Positions 26,185-34,044 of a stretch of 64,000 nt of DNA are shown in pieces. The stretch's first letter is position 1; every line of letters begins with the position of its first letter. The translations under genes were made by a program, and so were the position numbers. The DNA comes from Chryseobacterium sp. MYb7 (GTDB lineage Bacteria; Bacteroidota; Bacteroidia; Flavobacteriales; Weeksellaceae), in NCBI RefSeq assembly GCF_002979455.1, contig NZ_PCOU01000006.1:124001-188000 (forward strand), given 5' to 3'. The notes under the pieces were generated by a model that was not told where the DNA came from, did not search any database, and saw only the letters and a program-made list of their open reading frames with translations.

Positions 26185-26601
26185 TTATTTCTTAAATCTT
26201 TCCCACTTAATCAGCATGTATTTATCAGCAAATTGAGTGATAATAATTCCAGAATTTTTAATGTTTTCTTCCTGTGCAATGTATTCTATAAGTTCATTCT
26301 GCTTTAATATCTTATAAACAGGATGGAATTCAGAGTGGGGAGGTCTGGTGATATTATATTTTTTAATCCATGAGCTTATCGTAACGTGGGAAACCCCGAT
26401 GATTCTTTCAATTTCACGATAGCTTAAGCCCTCCAGATAGAGTTGAAGAGCCTTGGTGACATAATAGTCATCAATTTGTTTTCCCAGTTTTTTAACGGTA
26501 AAATAATAGTTGCAGTCTTTGCAGTGGAAGCGTTGTTTCTCATTGATGATGCCACTTTTTACTACTTTGGTACTCTTGCATTTAGGACATGTATTTTCCA
26601 T
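26185..26601 (-). CDS. IS1-type zinc-ribbon/HTH protein without transposase catalytic domain
   Basis: A 138-residue protein. Residues 1-35 form a zinc ribbon (CPKC at 5-8, CKDC at 27-30) and residues 58-82 a helix-turn-helix (LSYREIERIIGVSHVTISSW), the arrangement of InsA and the N-terminal domain of IS1/IS1595 transposases. There is no DDE region after it, the frame is intact, and no terminal inverted repeats or second frame lie beside it. It therefore looks like a fixed DNA-binding protein, not a working insertion sequence. It is co-directional with the porin, 172 bp upstream, and divergent from the arginine operon. It may regulate one or both; that is inference from position. Confidence 0.75.
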   Translation of the reverse strand: MENTCPKCKSTKVVKSGIINEKQRFHCKDCNYYFTVKKLGKQIDDYYVTKALQLYLEGLSYREIERIIGVSHVTISSWIKKYNITRPPHSEFHPVYKILKQNELIEYIAQEENIKNSGIIITQFADKYMLIKWERFKK

Positions 26602-26613
26602 AACTATATTATT

Positions 26614-26646
26614 TTAGCAAATATATAATAAATTAGCAAATGTATA
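26614..26646. promoter_or_regulatory. Tandem TTAGCAAATRTATA direct repeats, 19 bp apart
   Basis: TTAGCAAATATATA begins at 26614 and TTAGCAAATGTATA at 26633, immediately upstream of the IS1-like HTH gene. A 19-bp period places both on nearly the same DNA face. On the minus strand each contains a TAnnTTTG-like box (TATATTTG, TACATTTG), so they may be overlapping promoters or a binding site for the gene's own product. Confidence 0.4.
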
Positions 26647-26707
26647 TTTTTCAATAAAGATAATTTTACCTGCTTAAAATTTTAAAACAAAAAAAATATC
26701 TTTTTTA

Positions 26708-26740
26708 TTTGGATTTAAAAGAAATTATATTTTAAATTTG
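26708..26740 (+). promoter_or_regulatory. Probable promoter of the arginine operon
   Basis: TTTG at 26708-26711 and TAAATTTG at 26733-26740 match the Bacteroidetes -33/-7 elements, with a 21-bp spacer against the usual 19. The first gene starts 21 bp further on. Confidence 0.55.
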
Positions 26741-26761
26741 CCAAAAAATTTAGATAAATAA

Positions 26762-27451
26762 ATGGAAATAGAAATTTCCTCATGCGAACATCTAATGTAT
26801 GTGAGTGAAATACAACAGGAAATGTACGATTCTGCACAGCGTAGAGGGACGGGTATCGCAAAACGTTCTATAGAATATTTGAGTAAGAAGATTTCAGAAG
26901 GCAATGCTGTGGTAGCCACTGAAAATGGTGAATGGGTAGGTTTCTGTTATATAGAGACCTGGTCACATGGAAAGTTTGTGGCCAATTCGGGGCTGATTGT
27001 GTCACCGAAATTCAGGAACGGGGGAGTGGCAACTCAGATCAAGCAGAAAGTTTTCCAATTATCTAGAGATAAGTATCCTGATGCGAAAGTATTTGGATTA
27101 ACAACAGGTTTGGCAGTGATGAAAATCAATAGCGATTTAGGCTATAAACCGGTTATTTATTCTGAACTGACTCAGGATGAGGAATTTTGGAATGGCTGCA
27201 AAAACTGCGTGAACTATGAAATTTTAATGATGAAGGAACGCAAAAATTGTCTGTGTACAGCGATGTTGTTTGTTCCTGAAAATGATAAAAAAAAAGATGA
27301 GGTAGTAGATAATCTACCTGAAAATAAATATAATGAAATGAGCAAAACCGATTTTGGGTATTCTGCGCAAAATTCCGTTGGTGAGTTCCATTTGACCATT
27401 AATAAAAATAAAAAGAGTCCAGATGAAAAAGAAAGTCATCTTAGCGTTTAG
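26762..27451 (+). CDS. GNAT N-acyltransferase heading the arginine operon, candidate N-acyl-glutamate synthase
   Basis: A 229-residue GNAT-fold acyltransferase. The acyl-CoA-binding loop is visible as VSPKFRNGGVATQIKQKVF (R/Q-x-x-G-x-A type), with the preceding strand WSHGKFVANSGLIV. The C-terminal 40 residues are Lys-rich and seemingly disordered. It overlaps argG by 29 bp and is the first gene of the operon. No argA or argJ is present here, so this enzyme is the best candidate for the first step, acylation of glutamate. In Bacteroidetes the acyl group may be succinyl instead of acetyl, as the pathway uses an argF'-type transcarbamylase. That substrate is inference. Confidence 0.8.
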   Translation: MEIEISSCEHLMYVSEIQQEMYDSAQRRGTGIAKRSIEYLSKKISEGNAVVATENGEWVGFCYIETWSHGKFVANSGLIVSPKFRNGGVATQIKQKVFQLSRDKYPDAKVFGLTTGLAVMKINSDLGYKPVIYSELTQDEEFWNGCKNCVNYEILMMKERKNCLCTAMLFVPENDKKKDEVVDNLPENKYNEMSKTDFGYSAQNSVGEFHLTINKNKKSPDEKESHLSV

Positions 27452-28619
27452 CGGAGGTTTAGATACTTCCTACTGTGCTAAATATCTTAGTGAAACACTA
27501 GGATATGAGGTGTATGCAGTTACTGTAAATACCGGAGGTTTTTCAAAAGAAGAAGAAAAAGAGTTGGAGAGAAAAGCTTTAAAACTTGGAGTAAAAGAAT
27601 ACAGGTGCGTAGACGCTCAGGAAGATTATTATAATTCATGTGTGAAATATTTGATTTTCGGGAATGTACTGAAAAATAATACGTATCCTCTTTCTGTAAG
27701 TGCTGAACGTACTATTCAGGCGCAGGAAATTGCAAAATATGCAATTGAAGTACAGGCAGATGCAATTGCTCATGGAAGTACAGGAGCGGGAAATGATCAG
27801 GTTCGTTTTGATTTGATTTTTCAGGTGATGTGTCCAAATATTGAAATTATTACGCCAATCCGTGATATGGCTTTGTCACGTGAAGAAGAAATTGAGTTTT
27901 TGAAAGAACACGGTTACGAAATGGAATTTCAAAAAGCTCAATATTCCGTAAATAAAGGACTTTGGGGGACTTCAGTAGGAGGAAAAGAAACGCTGACATC
28001 CAGAAATTATCTTCCGGAAGAAGCTTTTCCATCGCAAATCAAAGAAACTCAGCCTTCAGAACTGGAGATCGAGTTTAAAAACGGAGAAGTGGTAGGAGTA
28101 AACGGAGAAAGCTTTGAACATTCAGTATATGCTATTCAAAAAATAGAAAAATTAGCTTCAGCATACGGAATCGGTCGTGATATACACGTAGGAGACACCA
28201 TTGTTGGGATTAAAGGAAGAGTAGGATTTGAAGCGGCAGCCGCATCAGTGATCATCAAAGCACACCATTTATTGGAAAAGCATACCCTTTCAAAATATCA
28301 GCAAATGATGAAGTCTCAGTTATCCGACTGGTATGGAAACTGGCTTCATGAGGCACTTTTCTTAGATCCTGTCATGAGAAATATTGAATCTTTCTTAGTT
28401 GATTCTCAAAAAACAGTAAGCGGAAAAGTATTTGTCACCCTTCATCCATACAGGTTTATTCTGAATGGAATTGAATCTGCTCATGATCTGATGTCTGATA
28501 AATTCGGAAGCTATGGAGAAGCCAACAGAGCTTGGACAGGTGATGATGTAAAAGGATACACAAAGATTGTAAGCAATTCTTTAAATATATACCACCAGAT
28601 TAACCAAAATATCAACTAG
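27423..28619 (+). CDS. argG: Argininosuccinate synthase
   Basis: A 398-residue ATP-dependent ligase joining citrulline and aspartate. The N-terminal PP-loop AFSGGLDTSY (8-17) is diagnostic. Other conserved pieces are AHGSTGAGNDQVRFD and WGTSVGG. The length is normal. The ATG lies inside the end of the GNAT gene (29-bp overlap), so the two are probably translated in linkage. argC follows after 52 bp. Confidence 0.96.
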   Translation: MKKKVILAFSGGLDTSYCAKYLSETLGYEVYAVTVNTGGFSKEEEKELERKALKLGVKEYRCVDAQEDYYNSCVKYLIFGNVLKNNTYPLSVSAERTIQAQEIAKYAIEVQADAIAHGSTGAGNDQVRFDLIFQVMCPNIEIITPIRDMALSREEEIEFLKEHGYEMEFQKAQYSVNKGLWGTSVGGKETLTSRNYLPEEAFPSQIKETQPSELEIEFKNGEVVGVNGESFEHSVYAIQKIEKLASAYGIGRDIHVGDTIVGIKGRVGFEAAAASVIIKAHHLLEKHTLSKYQQMMKSQLSDWYGNWLHEALFLDPVMRNIESFLVDSQKTVSGKVFVTLHPYRFILNGIESAHDLMSDKFGSYGEANRAWTGDDVKGYTKIVSNSLNIYHQINQNIN

Positions 28620-28671
28620 TTCCGAAAGGACGATGTAATGAAAGGCAGAGCAAAATTCTGCCAGAATCAAA

Positions 28672-29637
28672 ATGAAGAAAACAGTAGGAATCATTGGTGC
28701 CAACGGTTATACAGGAAGTGAGCTGATACGCTTACTGGCTTTTCATCCCCATGTGACATTGAGTTTTTTATATAGTCGTTCGAATTCGGGAACAAGAATT
28801 TCGGATCTGTACCCGGATTTAACGACAGTTTGTGAAATGGTTTTGACGGACAAATCTGAAGATGTAGATATTCTTTTTCTGTGTCTTCCCCATAAGGAAA
28901 GTCAAAACTGGTTAACTCAGAATCCTGTTAAAGATGAAACGCTGGTTATAGATCTTGGAAACGATTTCCGTTTAGGTGGAAACTTTGGGAACAGAAATTT
29001 TATCTACGGATTGCCTGAAATCAATAAAAAACAACTGACGGATGCAAAAAGTATTGCCAACCCGGGATGTTTTGCTACAGCTATTCAACTGGCTTTATTG
29101 CCATTAGCAGAAAAAGGAGCGTTAAGTGAAGTTTTTACTACAGGGATTACAGGTTCTACAGGAGCAGGACAGTCTTTGCAGGCGACAACTCATTTTACCT
29201 GGAGAAATGATAATGTTTCAGCGTATAAAACATTAACTCATCAGCATGTAGATGAGATTTTGCAGCAGCTGATTTCATTCAATAATAAAGAAGTAAACCT
29301 GAATTTTGTTCCATGGAGAGGAGATTTTGCAAGAGGAATTTTTACAAGTTCCACCATGAAGATAGATTTGACGCTGGAGGAAATAGAACAATTATATCAG
29401 GATTTCTATGCGGAGGAGCCTTTTGTTACGGTAAGTAGCAGGGCAGTTGATTTAAAGCAGGTTGTCAATACCAATCGCTGTGTGATTCAGATCGAAAAGA
29501 GTGGAAATGTTGTCGTTATTCACTCAGCGATTGACAATTTGTTAAAAGGTGCTTCAGGGCAGGCAGTTCAGAATATGAATCTGGCCATGAACTGGGAAGA
29601 AAACGCAGGATTAAACCTGAAACCGATCGCATTCTAA
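28672..29637 (+). CDS. argC: N-acyl-gamma-glutamyl-phosphate reductase
   Basis: A 321-residue NADPH-dependent reductase forming N-acyl-glutamate semialdehyde. The Rossmann motif IIGANGYTGSELIR opens the protein, the catalytic Cys133 lies in ANPGCFATAIQL, and HTHQHVDEI-like residues occur as THQHVDEIL. Length is typical. The gap to argD contains a word-like repeat. Whether the substrate carries acetyl or succinyl depends on the upstream GNAT. Confidence 0.94.
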   Translation: MKKTVGIIGANGYTGSELIRLLAFHPHVTLSFLYSRSNSGTRISDLYPDLTTVCEMVLTDKSEDVDILFLCLPHKESQNWLTQNPVKDETLVIDLGNDFRLGGNFGNRNFIYGLPEINKKQLTDAKSIANPGCFATAIQLALLPLAEKGALSEVFTTGITGSTGAGQSLQATTHFTWRNDNVSAYKTLTHQHVDEILQQLISFNNKEVNLNFVPWRGDFARGIFTSSTMKIDLTLEEIEQLYQDFYAEEPFVTVSSRAVDLKQVVNTNRCVIQIEKSGNVVVIHSAIDNLLKGASGQAVQNMNLAMNWEENAGLNLKPIAF

Positions 29638-29648
29638 TTTATTAATAA

Positions 29649-29748
29649 GGTAGAAGGTTGCAGATGATAGGTTGCAGTAGTGCGAAGAATAACTTTTAGA
29701 CCTGCAAACTTTCAACGATCAACCATCAAACTAACAACTAGCAACAAA
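29649..29748. repeat. Word-like intergenic repeat inside the arginine operon
   Basis: The argC-argD gap is filled by GGTAGAAGGTTGCAG, GATAGGTTGCAG and, on the right, TTCAACGATCAACCATCAAA and CTAGCAACAAAA. This resembles a shortened version of 6442-6597 in the same orientation. It lies within what should be one transcript, so it is transcribed with the operon. Confidence 0.5.
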
Positions 29749-29749
29749 A

Positions 29750-30889
29750 ATGAATTTATTCAACGTATATCCATTATTCAACATAAATCCGGTAAAAGCT
29801 CAGGGATCATTTCTTTGGGATGATAAAGGAGAGCAATATCTTGATTTTTACGGCGGTCATGCAGTGATTTCTATCGGGCACAACCATCCACATTATCAGA
29901 ACAAACTGAAAGATCAGCTGGAAAAAATATCTTTCTATTCCAACTCTGTTCAGAATAAATTACAGACTGAACTGGCAGAAAAATTAGGAAAACTTTCAGG
30001 ATATGAAGAGTATAACCTTTTCTTGTGCAATTCGGGAGCGGAAGCGAATGAAAATGCATTGAAGCTGGCTTCTTTTCATAATGGAAAAAGCAAAGTGCTT
30101 TATTTTTCAGGTTCATTCCACGGAAGAACTTCTGCAGCGGTTTCTGTGACTGATAATCCAAAAATTGTGGCTCCTGTTAACTTTTCCAAAAGGTTTATCA
30201 AATCGGAATGGAATGATGTACAACAGCTTGAAGAAACCTTTGAGAAATTTGGAAGTGAAATTTCATCGGTAATCATCGAAGGAATTCAGGGAGTAGGAGG
30301 AATTATAATTCCAACACCGGAATTTTTATCTAAAATCAAAGAATTGTGTGAAAAATATGATGCTGTTCTTATTTTGGATGAAGTGCAGTCCGGATATGGA
30401 AGAAGCGGATATTTCTTTGCTCATCAGGAATTTGGTGTAGAAGCAGATATTATTACTACAGCAAAAGGAATGGGGAACGGATTTCCAGTGGGTGGAGTTT
30501 TGATTCATCCTAAGTTTCAGGCAAGCAACGGTTTGCTGGGAACTACATTTGGAGGAAATCATCTTGCTTGTGCAGCTTCTATTGCTGTTCTGGATGTCAT
30601 GAAAGATGAAAATCTTCTCGAAAATGCTCAGAAAATGGGCGAATATATAGAAAATGAAATTAAAGATTTACCACATATTAAATCCATCCGAAGGAAAGGA
30701 TTGATGATCGGAATAGAACTCGATGGAGACTGTTCAGAAATAAGGAAAAGCTTATTGTTTGATCATCATATTTTCACTGGAAACTCGAATGATAAAACAG
30801 TACTTAGGATTCTTCCGGCACTGAATATCAAAAAAGAGGAAACAGATCTTTTCATCAGCGCTTTGAAAGTGGTGTTGGGGAATATCTAA
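29750..30889 (+). CDS. argD: N-acyl-ornithine aminotransferase
   Basis: A 379-residue class-III PLP aminotransferase converting N-acyl-glutamate semialdehyde to N-acyl-ornithine. The PLP lysine is Lys239 (TTAKGMGNGFPVGG). The cofactor-binding LDEVQSGYGRSG (Asp210, Gln213) and the phosphate-binding CNSGAEANENALK are present. Size is slightly short but within the range of ArgD. Place in the operon supports the arginine role over other class-III functions. Confidence 0.92.
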   Translation: MNLFNVYPLFNINPVKAQGSFLWDDKGEQYLDFYGGHAVISIGHNHPHYQNKLKDQLEKISFYSNSVQNKLQTELAEKLGKLSGYEEYNLFLCNSGAEANENALKLASFHNGKSKVLYFSGSFHGRTSAAVSVTDNPKIVAPVNFSKRFIKSEWNDVQQLEETFEKFGSEISSVIIEGIQGVGGIIIPTPEFLSKIKELCEKYDAVLILDEVQSGYGRSGYFFAHQEFGVEADIITTAKGMGNGFPVGGVLIHPKFQASNGLLGTTFGGNHLACAASIAVLDVMKDENLLENAQKMGEYIENEIKDLPHIKSIRRKGLMIGIELDGDCSEIRKSLLFDHHIFTGNSNDKTVLRILPALNIKKEETDLFISALKVVLGNI

Positions 30890-30926
30890 GGGATTTAAAA
30901 ACAAAATCTTTAAAATCAATTTTAAA

Positions 30927-31883
30927 ATGAAAAAATTTACATCTGTAAGTGATGTAGAAAACTTACAGGAAATCATAAAAAAAGCTTTACAAATAAAAGC
31001 AAACCCCCTTACTGAAACACAAAAAGGAAAGGGAAAAACAATCGGACTTGTATTTTTAAACTCAAGTTTGAGAACCCGTCTGAGCAGTCAGATTGCAGCT
31101 CAAAATTTAGGCTTAAATGTTTTGACATTAAACGCTGCGCAGGAAGCCTGGAATCTTGAATTTGCTGATGGAGCAGTAATGAACGGTGATACTGTAGAGC
31201 ATATTAAAGACGCGATTGAAGTGTTAAACCAATATTGCGACATCATTGCAGTGCGTTGTTTTGCAGGAATGAAGAGTAAAGAAGATGATGTGAATGAAAG
31301 TATCTTAAGCCAGTTTGAAAAACATGCAAAAGTTCCTGTCATTTCATTGGAATCGGCTACCCGTCACCCGTTGCAAAGCTTAGCAGACTGTATCACGATT
31401 ACAGAAAACTGGGAAAAAGATTATAAACCTAAAGTGGTACTGACCTGGGCACCGCACATCAAGCCTATTGCCCATGCTGTTGGGAATTCTTTCGCAGAAT
31501 GGATGCAGGAAATGGATGTGGAATTGGTAATTACCAATCCCGAAGGGTATGATTTAGATAAAAACTTCACAAAAGATGTAACAGTAATTCATGATCAGGA
31601 TGAAGCGTTGAAAAATGCGGATTTTGTTTATGTAAAAAACTGGTCTTCTTTTGATGATTATGCAGCAATGCCTGAAGTAAAAGGCGACTGGATGCTTACC
31701 AATGAAAAATTAGCACATACCAATGACGCAAAAGTAATGCACTGTCTTCCGGTGCGTCGTAATGTGGAATTGAGTGATGAAGTTATGGATGGAGATCATT
31801 CTATCATCTACCAGCAGGCAAAAAACCGAATTTTCTCAGCACAAGCTGTATTCAGTGAAATTTTAGATGAATTAAAAGCTTAA
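30927..31883 (+). CDS. argF': N-acyl-ornithine transcarbamylase (AOTCase/SOTCase type)
   Basis: A 318-residue transcarbamylase. The carbamoyl-phosphate loop reads LNSSLRTR (44-51), not STRTR, which is the hallmark of the N-acetyl/N-succinyl-ornithine branch. ATRHPLQSLAD and MHCLPVRRN complete the site. In the 80s loop the residue at position 90 (NGDTVEH) is Val. Work on Bacteroides and Xanthomonas enzymes identified a Pro (succinyl) or Glu (acetyl) at the equivalent site as the specificity switch; I place it by memory of that alignment. Lack of Glu leans toward succinyl-ornithine but is not decisive. Confidence 0.92.
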   Translation: MKKFTSVSDVENLQEIIKKALQIKANPLTETQKGKGKTIGLVFLNSSLRTRLSSQIAAQNLGLNVLTLNAAQEAWNLEFADGAVMNGDTVEHIKDAIEVLNQYCDIIAVRCFAGMKSKEDDVNESILSQFEKHAKVPVISLESATRHPLQSLADCITITENWEKDYKPKVVLTWAPHIKPIAHAVGNSFAEWMQEMDVELVITNPEGYDLDKNFTKDVTVIHDQDEALKNADFVYVKNWSSFDDYAAMPEVKGDWMLTNEKLAHTNDAKVMHCLPVRRNVELSDEVMDGDHSIIYQQAKNRIFSAQAVFSEILDELKA

Positions 31884-31946
31884 AATAATCCTTGTCAAGG
31901 TTCAAAACCTTAACAAGGATGAAAAAGGATCCCAAAAAGTTGACAA

Positions 31947-32741
31947 ATGAAAGAAAAGTTATACATCATAAAAATTGGAGGAGCTTTAATTGATGATGAA
32001 GAATTATTAACCCAATTCTTAGAACAATTTTCTGAAATCCAGGAAAAGAAAATTCTTGTACACGGTGGTGGAAAATTGGCTACAACACTTGCTGATAAAC
32101 TGGGGATTGAGCAGAAAATGATCAACGGAAGGAGGATTACAGATAAAGAGACATTGGATATTGTAACGATGGTGTATGCGGGAGGAATCAATAAAAATAT
32201 TGTTGAGAAACTGCAGCATAAAAAATGCAATGCTATAGGATTTTCTGGGGCTGATGGAAACTTAATTAAGGCTAAAAAAAGAGAACATCCTGAAATTGAT
32301 TTCGGATTTGTAGGGGATATCAGTAAGAAAAGTGTGAATAGGAAGCTGGTTTCAAAGCTCATGAAACTCAATCTTGTTCCGGTGTTTTCAGCGATTACCC
32401 ACGATAGAAAAGGAAATCTTTTCAATACCAATGCAGATACTATTGCTTCTGTGATGGCGCAGGCTCTTTCGGAGAAATATGAAGTTGAATTGTTATACTG
32501 TTTTGATAAAGAAGGAGTCTTAGAAGATGTCAATGATCCTGAATCAGTCATTAAAAGTGTAACTGAGGAAGATTTCACCACATTAAAAGAAGAAGGAAAG
32601 CTTCACAAAGGGATTTTACCCAAACTTGAAAATGCTCTTGGAGCCATAAAAAATAATGTAGATAAAGTGTTTCTGATCAAAGAAACAGAATTGAAAAACC
32701 ATATAGAAAATCATCATGCAGGAACTGAAATCTGTTTATAA
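31947..32741 (+). CDS. argB: N-acyl-glutamate kinase
   Basis: A 264-residue amino-acid kinase phosphorylating N-acyl-glutamate. The N-terminal IIKIGGALIDD and the VHGGGKLATTLADKLG phosphate loop are typical, as is FNTNADTIASVMA near the C-terminus. The last 26 bp overlap argE. A 223-residue open frame antisense to this gene is a composition shadow. Confidence 0.93.
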   Translation: MKEKLYIIKIGGALIDDEELLTQFLEQFSEIQEKKILVHGGGKLATTLADKLGIEQKMINGRRITDKETLDIVTMVYAGGINKNIVEKLQHKKCNAIGFSGADGNLIKAKKREHPEIDFGFVGDISKKSVNRKLVSKLMKLNLVPVFSAITHDRKGNLFNTNADTIASVMAQALSEKYEVELLYCFDKEGVLEDVNDPESVIKSVTEEDFTTLKEEGKLHKGILPKLENALGAIKNNVDKVFLIKETELKNHIENHHAGTEICL

Positions 32742-33798
32742 TAAAGAAGAGCTATTGAATAATGCGGTCGGATTGCTTAAAAATTTGATTGAGATTCCTT
32801 CATTCAGTAAAGATGAGTTTAATACTTCGGTGGAAATTGAGAATTTTTTCAAAAAGCACCAGATTCCTACCAAACGTTTTAAAAACAATATCTGGTCGGT
32901 AAATAAACATTTTGATGTTTTTAAGCCTTCCATTTTACTGAATACACATCATGATACAGTAAAGCCTAATAAAGCTTATACGCTGGATCCGTTCATTCCT
33001 ATTGAAAAGGATGGAAAACTGTTCGGATTGGGAAGTAATGATGCAGGTGCTTCTTTGGTTTCTATGGCACAGGTTTTTTTACATTTTTATAATAAAGAAG
33101 ATTTAAAATATAATTTAGTTATTGCTTTGACGGCAGAGGAGGAGATCTCAGGATTTGATGGGATAGAAGCCTTGTTTCCGCAGCTACCCAACGTAGAACT
33201 CGCCATTGTAGGAGAACCCACGCAGATGAATCTGGCGATTGCAGAAAAAGGACTTCTTGTGATAGATGGAGAAATGAAAGGTACTCCTTCTCATGCCGCT
33301 CATCCTAATGATGATAATTCTATTGTAAAATGTATGCAGGATCTGCAGAATATCCTTGACTTTAAATTTCCAAAGGTTTCAGAATACCTGGGAGAAGTTA
33401 AGGTTACTTTATCCGGAATTCATGCAGGTGTACAGCATAACGTTGTTCCGGAATCATGCTGTTTCACACTGGATGTAAGAGTGACAGATGAATATTCTAA
33501 TCAGGAAGCATTCGATATTATTCAGTCTCAGATGAAATCTACATTAACGGCAAGATCGTTCAGGCTAAATTCTTCAAAGATCGAAATGGATCATCCATTC
33601 GTAAAAGCAGGAATTGAAATTGGAAGGACAACTTACGGTTCACCTACCTCTTCAGACCAGGCGATTATTCCATGTACATCCGTGAAACTGGGACCTGGAG
33701 ACAGTAGGCGCTCTCACACAGCAGATGAATTTATCTATATCCAGGAAATAGAAGAAGGAATAGAAATCTACATCAGAATTTTAGAAAAAGTGTTATAA
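32716..33798 (+). CDS. argE: N-acyl-ornithine/citrulline deacylase, M20 family
   Basis: A 360-residue zinc-dependent M20 hydrolase that would remove the acyl group in arginine synthesis. Metal and catalytic residues are visible: NTHHDTVKP (His78/His79, Asp80), GSNDAGAS (Asp109) and TAEEEISG (Glu141-143). With an argF' transcarbamylase the substrate should be N-acyl-citrulline, not N-acyl-ornithine. It overlaps argB by 26 bp, consistent with coupling. Family alternatives such as dipeptidases are made unlikely by the context. Confidence 0.9.
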   Translation: MQELKSVYNKEELLNNAVGLLKNLIEIPSFSKDEFNTSVEIENFFKKHQIPTKRFKNNIWSVNKHFDVFKPSILLNTHHDTVKPNKAYTLDPFIPIEKDGKLFGLGSNDAGASLVSMAQVFLHFYNKEDLKYNLVIALTAEEEISGFDGIEALFPQLPNVELAIVGEPTQMNLAIAEKGLLVIDGEMKGTPSHAAHPNDDNSIVKCMQDLQNILDFKFPKVSEYLGEVKVTLSGIHAGVQHNVVPESCCFTLDVRVTDEYSNQEAFDIIQSQMKSTLTARSFRLNSSKIEMDHPFVKAGIEIGRTTYGSPTSSDQAIIPCTSVKLGPGDSRRSHTADEFIYIQEIEEGIEIYIRILEKVL

Positions 33799-33802
33799 AT
33801 AA

Positions 33803-33867
33803 TGGAAGATGGGTGTAGGAAGAGGAAAGTTATTAGCTTCCAGCCTCCAGCCTCAGGCTTCCAGCTC
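33803..33867. repeat. Word-like repeat with CTTCCAGCCTCCAGC arm
   Basis: A G-rich left arm (GGAAGATGGGTGTAGGAAG) is followed by a C-rich right arm (CTTCCAGCCTCCAGCCTC, then GGCTTCCAGC). The arms are partly complementary and could fold. It resembles the outer repeats that flank four-helix-bundle elements in Bacteroidetes, but no reading frame is present. It lies between argE and argH. Confidence 0.45.
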
Positions 33868-34044
33868 AATATATGTTTTGACTCCGCCCGGCAGGCATTG
33901 AAGTTTAGTTTTTAATAAGATTTATGCAAAAAGAAAATTAGAAATGAAAGCTTTACATAAGGAAATGTTTTTTTATAGTTAATAGTAATAAGGATTGCCT
34001 TGCTGGGCATGTCAAAACCCATCAGTATTTTAAATCAGAATATT

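Noticed and set aside
26185..26601. A complete IS1-family insertion sequence
   Set aside because: Only the zinc-ribbon/HTH part is present; no DDE domain, second frame, terminal inverted repeats or target duplication could be found.
31910..32581. A 223-codon open frame antisense to argB
   Set aside because: It is rich in Ser, Phe, Leu and Ile from reverse reading of a conserved kinase gene, has no recognisable domain and lies wholly opposite argB.
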